Made by a program: the position numbers and the translations under genes. From the NCBI RefSeq assembly GCF_003634705.1, contig NZ_RBWU01000001.1, positions 558,001 through 622,000 of the forward strand: a stretch of 64,000 bases of DNA, given 5' to 3'. The notes below the pieces were generated by a model. The model had not been told where the DNA came from, made no database searches, and saw nothing but the letters and a program-made list of their open reading frames with translations. Shown in pieces: positions 58,585 to 64,000 of the stretch. Source of the DNA: Actinomadura pelletieri DSM 43383 (GTDB lineage Bacteria > Actinomycetota > Actinomycetes > Streptosporangiales > Streptosporangiaceae). Position 1 is the first letter of the stretch; each line of letters opens with the position of its first letter.

Positions 58585-59499
58585 ATGGAACGCAAAGTGA
58601 ACATCTTCCGTCGCATGTCCCGGCCGCAGGGATCGACGCGGCTGGCCGACGCCACCGAAAGCCTCGAACACATGCGCGGCCTCGACCGCGTCATCCGCGT
58701 CATGTCCACGACGGTGCGGCGGACGCTGCGTCCCGGGCCCGTCAAGGACGCTTTGCACGGAGTCCCTCTCGGGCATCCCGCGCACCCGCCCCTGTCCGAC
58801 ATGCCCATCGGCTTCTGGGTGTCGGCAGCCGTCCTCGATCTGCTGCCGGGCGGGCGGCGCGCGTCCCAGACGCTCGTGGCCGCCGGGCTCGCGAGCGCCG
58901 TACCGACCGTCCTCACCGGAATCGCCGACTGGTCGGCTCTGCACCGCGAGCAGCAGCGCGTCGGTCTCTTCCACGCGGCCGGCATGGCCACGGCGAGCTC
59001 GCTGTACACGGCGTCGCTCGTCGCCCGCGGCCAGGGACGCGACGCCGCCGGACGCGCCTTCGGGTTCGCCGGGCTCACCGTCCTGTTCGCGGGCGCCTAC
59101 CTCGGCGGCCATCTGGCGTTCCGGCAGGCCGCGGGCGCGAGCCACGCCGATCAGATCAGTCATCTCGTCCCGCTCGGCTGGCATGACCTGTGCGCCGTCG
59201 AGGAACTGCCGGACGGTTGGCCCGTCCATCGCCGCCTCGGTTACATCAGCCTGTTCGTCCTGCGGAAGGGCGGCGACATCCATATCCTCGCCGACCGGTG
59301 CAGCCATCTCGCCGGGCCGTTGCACCAGGGACGCATCGTCACCGACGACAACGCCGACACCTGTGTCATCTGCCCATGGCACGGGAGCACGTTCCGCGTG
59401 GACGACGGCTCCGTCGTGCACGGCCCGGCGACGGCCCGCCAACCCGCGTTCGAGTCCCGCGTGACCGATGAGGGCACCGTCCAGGTCCGCCCGTACTAG
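58585..59499 (+). CDS. DUF2231 membrane protein fused to a Rieske [2Fe-2S] domain
   Basis: The 304-residue protein has a DUF2231 membrane region (about 50-190: LGHPAHPPLSDMPIGFWVSA then three or four spans with AGAYLGGHLAF) followed by a Rieske domain (about 205-304) with ligands in CSHLAGPLHQG and CVICPWHGSTF. It would pass electrons between a membrane partner and a substrate or quinone. It stands alone, convergent with the flavohaemoglobin gene. Confidence 0.93.
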   Translation: MERKVNIFRRMSRPQGSTRLADATESLEHMRGLDRVIRVMSTTVRRTLRPGPVKDALHGVPLGHPAHPPLSDMPIGFWVSAAVLDLLPGGRRASQTLVAAGLASAVPTVLTGIADWSALHREQQRVGLFHAAGMATASSLYTASLVARGQGRDAAGRAFGFAGLTVLFAGAYLGGHLAFRQAAGASHADQISHLVPLGWHDLCAVEELPDGWPVHRRLGYISLFVLRKGGDIHILADRCSHLAGPLHQGRIVTDDNADTCVICPWHGSTFRVDDGSVVHGPATARQPAFESRVTDEGTVQVRPY

Positions 59500-59506
59500 C
59501 GCGGAC

Positions 59507-60706
59507 TCACTCGGCTCCCTGCCACAGGTCGGGTCCGAACACCTCGTAGTGGACGCGTTCGTCTGAGACGCCCGCGTCGACCAGGCCGCGCCTGACGTCC
59601 CGCATGAACGGGATCGGACCGCACATGAAGACGCGCGCCTTGCTCGGCAGTGGTAGCGCGGTCACGTCGATCCGGCCGGGCCGGACGTTCGCGTTCTCGG
59701 TTCCCTCCGGGTCCTCGTACCAGGTGAGCTGCCGGAAGGTGGTCATCCGGGCGCCCGCGCGGGCGATCTGGTCGCGGAGCGCGTGGGTGCGGGGGTTCCG
59801 GTCGGCATGGACGGCCAGCACAGGCCGGTCGGGCCGCACGGTGGCCAGTTGATCGATCATCGCGGCGGCCGGGGTGATGCCGATGCCCGCGCTGATCAGG
59901 ACGAGCGGGTCGTCCTCGTCGTCCATGACCACGTCCCCGTAGGGCCGGGAGAGCGCCAGGTCGTCCCCGACCGCGACATGGTCGAACAGGAGCGTCGAGA
60001 CGGCGCCGTCGGGGGCGGTGCCGTGGCCGCGGACCCGCCGCACCGTGATCTGGACGGTGTCGCGCGCCGCCCGCGACAGCGTGTACTGGCGGAGCTGGCG
60101 CAGCCCGTCCGGGAGCGTGACCTCGACGGAGATGTACTGGCCTGGACGATGCGTCGGCACCTTGCCGCCGTCCGCGGGAGCGAGGACGAGCGAGATCGTG
60201 TCCTCCGCCTCGTCCCGGCGCTCCAAGACACGCCAGGGGCGGAGCGGGTGCTGCGGGTCGCAGGCGGCGTCCTGGTAGAGCCGGGCCTCCTCGGCGATCA
60301 GCAGCGTCGCGAACAGCCAGTACACCTCGGACCATGCGGCATGAACCTGGGGCGTCACCGCATCGCCCAGTACTGCGGCGACCGCGTCCAGCAGATGCCG
60401 TCCGACGATCGTGTACTGCTCGGGACGGACGCCGAGCGAGGCGTGCTTATGCGCGATACGGGCGAGTATCCGCTGGAACGGGATGGTGGACTCCGGCTCC
60501 ACGAGGTGCCGGGCGAACGCGGCCACCGAGCCCGCCAACGCCTGGCGCTGCTCGCCGTTGGCCTGGTTGCCCTGGTTGAACAGGTTCCGCAGTTCGGGGT
60601 GCGCGGCGAACATCGCGGCATAGAACTCACCGGTGATCGTCGAACCGTGGGCGGTCACGGCGGGCAGCGTGGCGCGCACGATCTCGGCGTGGTCGGACGA
60701 GAGCAT
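59507..60706 (-). CDS. hmp: Flavohaemoglobin (NO dioxygenase)
   Basis: The 399-residue enzyme joins a globin (about 1-135, proximal His in AHKHASLGVRP), an FAD-binding domain (about 150-255, GQYISVEVTLPDG and RQYTLSRAA) and an NAD-binding domain (about 260-399, SAGIGITPAAAMIDQL, VFMCGPIPFM, YEVFGPDLW). It should convert NO and O2 to nitrate using NAD(P)H. ATG 60706 lies in the last base of the Rrf2 stop (TGATG), so it is coupled to that NO-responsive-type regulator and probably controlled by it. Confidence 0.95.
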   Translation of the reverse strand: MLSSDHAEIVRATLPAVTAHGSTITGEFYAAMFAAHPELRNLFNQGNQANGEQRQALAGSVAAFARHLVEPESTIPFQRILARIAHKHASLGVRPEQYTIVGRHLLDAVAAVLGDAVTPQVHAAWSEVYWLFATLLIAEEARLYQDAACDPQHPLRPWRVLERRDEAEDTISLVLAPADGGKVPTHRPGQYISVEVTLPDGLRQLRQYTLSRAARDTVQITVRRVRGHGTAPDGAVSTLLFDHVAVGDDLALSRPYGDVVMDDEDDPLVLISAGIGITPAAAMIDQLATVRPDRPVLAVHADRNPRTHALRDQIARAGARMTTFRQLTWYEDPEGTENANVRPGRIDVTALPLPSKARVFMCGPIPFMRDVRRGLVDAGVSDERVHYEVFGPDLWQGAE

Positions 60707-61167
60707 CACGGGCCTTTCTCTGGGGGGAACGTGACGGGGGGCGCCGGCGAAGCCAGCGAGAGCAGGACCTGGCCGGCGGGACCGGTCACCAGGTCACCGA
60801 GCAACACCTGATCCAGCGACGCCAGGAAGGCCTCCTGCGCCGTCCGCAACGCCCCGCGCAGCCGGCACGCACCGCGCAGCGGGCAGGGCGGACCGTCGCA
60901 GTCGACGACCTCGCCGGGCCCTTCCAGCGCCCGGACGATCGCACCGACCGAGGCATCGGTCGCGCCGGGGGCGAGGACGACGCCACCGCTCCGGCCGCGC
61001 GCGGTCTCGACCCAACCGTGTTTGCGAAGCCGCTGCACGATCTTCGCCATGTGTTGGGGCGCGGCCTGGAGACGTTCGGCGAGCTCGGCGGCGGACCGCC
61101 GCTCGTCGGATGCGCCCAGCAGCATCAGCACGCGCAGGCCCAGATCGGTGGACTGAGTCAGATGCAC
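60706..61167 (-). CDS. nsrR: Rrf2-family Fe-S regulator, NsrR-like
   Basis: The 153-residue regulator has a winged helix (TDLGLRVLMLLGASDERRSA, LQAAPQHMAKIVQRLRKHGW) and three cysteines C90, C95 and C101 (VDCDGPPCPLRGACRL) for an iron-sulfur cluster, like NsrR. It is coupled to hmp by one-base overlap, the classic NsrR target. GTG 61167 is the start. A TATGAT -10 box on the minus strand is only six bases upstream, so the mRNA is probably leaderless, and an 11-bp inverted repeat overlaps the promoter. Confidence 0.9.
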   Translation of the reverse strand: MHLTQSTDLGLRVLMLLGASDERRSAAELAERLQAAPQHMAKIVQRLRKHGWVETARGRSGGVVLAPGATDASVGAIVRALEGPGEVVDCDGPPCPLRGACRLRGALRTAQEAFLASLDQVLLGDLVTGPAGQVLLSLASPAPPVTFPPEKGP

Positions 61168-61208
61168 GCCTTGATCATAGTCAAATCGGACTCCTGAAGT
61201 CCGATTTG
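61168..61208 (-). promoter_or_regulatory. nsrR-hmp promoter with 11-bp inverted-repeat operator
   Basis: CAAATCGGACT (61182-61192) and AGTCCGATTTG (61198-61208) form a perfect 11-bp inverted repeat with a 5-base spacer. On the minus strand it ends one base before ACTATGATC, whose TATGAT would be the -10 box, placing the operator over the -35/spacer region. The start codon follows the -10 box by six bases. Confidence 0.75.
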
Positions 61209-61516
61209 TGGGAATCCCCACATACGGGCATGCGCGGCGGCGAGCACCCCGCCGGCCTTCGGCCCTGCCTGCGCCACAGGGGATTCGCCGACGCCGGTGC
61301 GGAGAAGGCCGCGGCCGACCTGGGAACCTGCCCGGTCCGCGGCGACGAAGCCGAGCCCGTCGGGAGGTGTTCACGGGACGGCTGCGCCGGCGCGTCGAGG
61401 CGGTGATCTGGACGCCGAAGAACCAGCCCTTCGGTTCCAGCCGGGTGATGTCGATCCGGGGAGGGGCCCTTCATCGGTGGGGCGAACGTCCACCGGGAGG
61501 AAGGGAGAGCCCGACT
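61209..61516 (+). other. Gap with possible decayed coding sequence
   Basis: About 308 bases with high-GC third-position texture but no intact gene. One frame reads FADAGAEKAAADLGTCPVRG (about 61280-61340) and another LRRRVEAVIWTPKNQPFG (about 61385-61440), which faintly recalls the C-terminal part of IS transposases. The evidence is weak; it may simply be a degraded gene of any kind. Confidence 0.25.
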
Positions 61517-61750
61517 CTAGGCGTTGTCGGGGGTGACGGAGACGGGATGTTCGACGAGGGCGAGTACTCGGCTGGACATGAAACGGGCCGTGCGGACAGG
61601 GGTGCCCGTGCGGGTCACCTCGCTGACCTCCACGACGCCGCGCCGGTTGGCGATCTCCACACGGCGACCCGCCCGGCTCGCCACGACCTCGTACGTTCGC
61701 GTTCCTTCGCCCCCGGCATCGATGACGATCTCGACCCTGTCGCCCTTCAT
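61517..61750 (-). CDS. Small conserved-looking beta-strand protein
   Basis: The 77-residue protein (KGDRVEIVIDAGGEGTRTYE through RVALV-type end) has alternating hydrophobic strands, like a small SH3-type barrel (EVVASRAGRRVEIANRRGVV). The ATG at 61750 has GGAGG nine bases upstream; a GTG at 61756 is closer but too near it. No family recognised. It has its own short upstream region with an AT-rich segment (ACGTATATTCGATCTATACC). Confidence 0.65.
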   Translation of the reverse strand: MKGDRVEIVIDAGGEGTRTYEVVASRAGRRVEIANRRGVVEVSEVTRTGTPVRTARFMSSRVLALVEHPVSVTPDNA

Positions 61751-61840
61751 CGGCACGAACCTCCGGCAGTCGAACGTATATTCGATCTATACCCGGAACG
61801 TCGGGTCGCCAACCGTGTGACGACGGGGCGTACGGGCTGG

Positions 61841-62611
61841 TCAGGCCAGCAGATTGACGATCGCGATGACGCCCACCGCGACGATGACCCCGCGCAACGC
61901 CAACGGCGGGATGCGGCGGCCGACCCTGGCCCCCAGCAGCCCGCCGACCGTGGTGCCGAGCGCGATGAGCAGCACCACACCCCAGTCGATCTTCGTGTCG
62001 AAGAACAGCCAGGTGAGGATGAACAGCACCGCGGCGGCCCCGTTCACCACGGCCGAAAGAACGATCTTGGCCGCGTTCACCCGCTGGAGTTCCTCGTCCA
62101 GCAGAATGCCGAGGAGCGCGATGAGGATGATGCCCTGCGCGGCGCCGAAATAGCCGCCGTACACGCCCGTGAGCAGGATCGCGACCCACAGCACCGGGCC
62201 GCCGTGCGGACGATGTTCGCCTTCCCGGCGTCGCAGCACCCACCTTTGCAGGCGCGGCTGCGCCACCACCAGAACCAGCGCGATCATGATCAGGGCGATG
62301 ACGATGACGTTGAACGCCTCCGCCGGAAGGCCGAGCAGCAGGAGCGCGCCGATCACGGCGCCGATGACGGAGGCGACGGCGAACCGGAGCAGCCGCGCGC
62401 GTTGCCCCCGCAACTCCTCGCGGTACCCGTAGGCGCCGGCCACGCCGCCCGGAACGAGGCCGAGGTTGTTGGACACGTTCGCCACCACGGGCGGATAGCC
62501 GAGCGCCACCAGGGTCGGGAACGTGATCAGGGAGCCGGATCCGACGATCGTGTTGATGCCGCCCGCGGCGACCCCGGCCGCGAACACGGCGACCGCGTCC
62601 AGTACGTCCAC
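61841..62611 (-). CDS. TSUP-family (TauE/SafE) membrane exporter
   Basis: The 256-residue protein has about eight spans and the duplicated TSUP signature: VAAGGINTIVGSGSLITFPT near the N-terminus and TGVYGGYFGAAQGIILIALL in the second half. Family members carry sulfite, sulfoacetate, taurine or related anions. GTG 62611 is chosen; a longer frame adds 22 unlikely residues. No sulfur-metabolism genes adjoin, so the substrate is open. Confidence 0.9.
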   Translation of the reverse strand: MDVLDAVAVFAAGVAAGGINTIVGSGSLITFPTLVALGYPPVVANVSNNLGLVPGGVAGAYGYREELRGQRARLLRFAVASVIGAVIGALLLLGLPAEAFNVIVIALIMIALVLVVAQPRLQRWVLRRREGEHRPHGGPVLWVAILLTGVYGGYFGAAQGIILIALLGILLDEELQRVNAAKIVLSAVVNGAAAVLFILTWLFFDTKIDWGVVLLIALGTTVGGLLGARVGRRIPPLALRGVIVAVGVIAIVNLLA

Positions 62612-62719
62612 GTACGCACCACCCCGGCCCCTATGAAATCCCCACGGCGCACACATCGTAGGTTCTACGCCGCCCACAACCGTCGATGGGGTGGCGGTTC
62701 CGGGGTGATTAAACCGGAT

Positions 62720-63508
62720 TCAGCGGGTGGAACGTGCGTACCAACGGCCATTCTGACGGTCCACGGCGAGCGGAAGGCCGAAAGTGGCCGACAGATGCTC
62801 CGCGGTGAACACCTCGTCCACCTTGCCCTGCGTGACGATCTCGCCGTCGCGCAGCAGCAGCGCGTGCGTGAACCCCTCGGGGACCTCTTCCACATGGTGG
62901 GTGACCATCGCCATCGTGGGCGCGGCGGGGTCGTCGGCGAGGGCGGCGAGACGGGCGACGAGGTCCTCGCGTCCGCCGAGATCGAGGCCGGCTGCGGGTT
63001 CGTCCAGCAACAGCAGTTCGGGGTCGGGCATCATCGCGCGGGCGATCTGGACGCGTTTGCGCTCGCCCTCCGACAGCGTCCCGAACGTGCGACGGACCAG
63101 GTCGGCGCAGCCGAGCGCGTCGAGCAACGCGACCGCGCGGTCCACGTCCGTGGAGTCGTACTCCTCCCGCCAGCGTCCGAGAATCGCGTACGACGCGGTC
63201 AGCACCAGGTCGATGACCTTTTCCTCGGGCGGGACCGCCGCCGCGAGGGACGAGCTGGCGAGGCCGATCCGGGGACGCAGCTCGAACACGTCGGTCCGGC
63301 CGAGCCGCTCCTCCAGCAGGACGGCCGTGCCCTCGGTCGGATGCATCATCGCGGCCGCGATCTGGAGCAGGGTCGTCTTGCCCGCGCCGTTCGGTCCGAC
63401 GATGACCCACCGGTCGCCCTCGTTCACCGTCCATGTGACATCGCGCAGCAGGTTCTTCCTCCCGCGCCTGACCCCGACTCCGCGGAGCTGAAGTACCTCG
63501 CCGGCCAT
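62720..63508 (-). CDS. ABC transporter ATP-binding protein
   Basis: The 262-residue ATPase has Walker A GPNGAGKTTLL, signature LSEGERKRVQIARAM, Walker B LLLLDEPAAGLD and the H-loop VTHHVEEV. No permease or binding-protein gene adjoins, and the pattern (short, single domain, HHVEE) resembles the stand-alone ModF/YlmA-like group rather than a classic importer. ATG 63508 opens it directly. Confidence 0.92.
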   Translation of the reverse strand: MAGEVLQLRGVGVRRGRKNLLRDVTWTVNEGDRWVIVGPNGAGKTTLLQIAAAMMHPTEGTAVLLEERLGRTDVFELRPRIGLASSSLAAAVPPEEKVIDLVLTASYAILGRWREEYDSTDVDRAVALLDALGCADLVRRTFGTLSEGERKRVQIARAMMPDPELLLLDEPAAGLDLGGREDLVARLAALADDPAAPTMAMVTHHVEEVPEGFTHALLLRDGEIVTQGKVDEVFTAEHLSATFGLPLAVDRQNGRWYARSTR

Positions 63509-63698
63509 CGCGCGCCTTCGTCCAATCCGCTGGTCCTGAATTCTCAGGAAAGAACCTATGCGATGCCTTGGTGGACGTGGCGCCCGGGTTTGCCGTCGGA
63601 GAGGCTTCGGCGCAAGAGGTTCCTTACGGTCCGGTGGTGTCGTCGGTCCGAACGCTTATGGTGGGTCGCATGCCCATCAGGGAGTGTTGGGAACGGCG

Positions 63699-64000
63699 AT
63701 GAGCAAGGACGTTGCGACCGCACTGGTCGCCTGGGGCAATGCCTGGCTGGCGGGTCACGTCGGCCTGGACGAGGCGGTCGACGCGGTCGAGAAGGTTTCC
63801 GGGCCGCAGATCCTCGACTGCGCGTCCGCCGAGGTGACGTTGCGCCGCGGCCTGGGCGACCTGCGCGTCGGCGGGATGTCGGCGCTGCGGCTGTCGCTGC
63901 CCGAACCGGGCGACCCGCTGGGGCTGACCGGCCCGCCCGCCCTCAACCGCGCCGCGATCGACGCGGGCGCCGCCGTCGTCGCGGTGCTCGGCGACCGGAC
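63699..64000 (+). CDS. Hypothetical protein, cut by the right edge
   Basis: The gene starts ATG 63699 with GGGAACGGCG upstream and remains open to the window end (at least 100 codons: MSKDVATALVAWGNAWLAGH, VSGPQILDCASAEVTLRRGL, GPPALNRAAIDAGAAVVAVL). The frame has strong G/C third positions. The visible part suggests a cytoplasmic alpha/beta protein; I do not recognise it. It is divergent from the ABC ATPase gene. Confidence 0.8.
   Translation, partial: MSKDVATALVAWGNAWLAGHVGLDEAVDAVEKVSGPQILDCASAEVTLRRGLGDLRVGGMSALRLSLPEPGDPLGLTGPPALNRAAIDAGAAVVAVLGDR

Noticed and set aside
1..64000. tRNA or rRNA genes
   Set aside because: No T-loop-like GGTTCGAATCC patterns in a cloverleaf context and no rRNA-like stretches were recognised by eye; a tRNAscan would be decisive.

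Overview
The window is high-GC DNA with strong G/C bias at third codon positions, many GTG starts, ATGA/GTGA gene overlaps, and families typical of filamentous actinobacteria: XRE-DUF5753/DUF397 pairs, an RsbW-like ATPase, a Mycobacterium SigE-like sigma factor, DUF4360 secreted proteins, and a B12-controlled class Ia ribonucleotide reductase. This fits a soil actinomycete, perhaps Streptosporangiales such as Actinomadura; the family-level placement is inference. I found no tRNA, rRNA, CRISPR array, prophage or intact insertion sequence.

Layout. 0-5.3 kb: GT87 glycosyltransferase, then convergent nrdAB behind a cobalamin riboswitch. 5.4-9 kb: a copper set (membrane protein, YcnI, CopC), an ABM-truncated globin chimera, and a GNAT acetyltransferase with a possible leader peptide. 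9-15.3 kb: Tat-exported serine hydrolase, two coupled acyl-CoA ligases with a GAF-LuxR regulator, then a tandem intergenic repeat of about 202 bp. 15.4-20.5 kb: D-amino-acid catabolic operon (PLP deaminase/aldolase, D-aminoacylase, GntP/DsdX permease) with a divergent IclR regulator. 20.6-26.6 kb: polysaccharide deacetylase, NarL-type two-component pair, coiled-coil membrane protein, and an enoyl-CoA hydratase whose 3' end is duplicated in tandem. 27-30.6 kb: a short Rho, a Ser/Thr kinase whose stop overlaps the rho stop, and a SigE-like sigma factor. 30.6-33 kb: three tandem secreted DUF4360 paralogues. 33.3-35.7 kb: duplicated DUF397 genes, an XRE-DUF5753 regulator, an RsbW-like ATPase and a 45-residue membrane peptide.

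35.8-44.9 kb: YceI, an orphan histidine kinase, a glutamate-cysteine ligase family enzyme, an OmpR two-component/DUF4173 operon, an orphan imine-reductase C-terminal domain, a PRC-barrel protein, and secreted proteins. 45-51.2 kb: a KPxTx-repeat surface protein, IclR, DUF1232, hydrolase and RlpA-like proteins. 51.2-58.3 kb: minisatellites, LURP-one, TetR, AhpD-like, endo/exonuclease/phosphatase, AraC, alpha/beta hydrolase and CapA-like lipoprotein. 58.5-64 kb: Rieske-DUF2231 protein, Rrf2 (NsrR-like)-flavohaemoglobin operon with a clear operator, TSUP exporter, ABC ATPase, and a gene cut by the right edge.

No single large new machine stands out. The most interesting signals are regulatory or repeat-based: the 202-bp intergenic repeat, a promoter-proximal motif shared by DUF4360 genes and an unlinked secreted-protein gene, the short Rho, the duplicated double-WRKS DUF397 module, the short leader ORFs before the GNAT and kinase genes, and the enoyl-CoA hydratase tail duplications.
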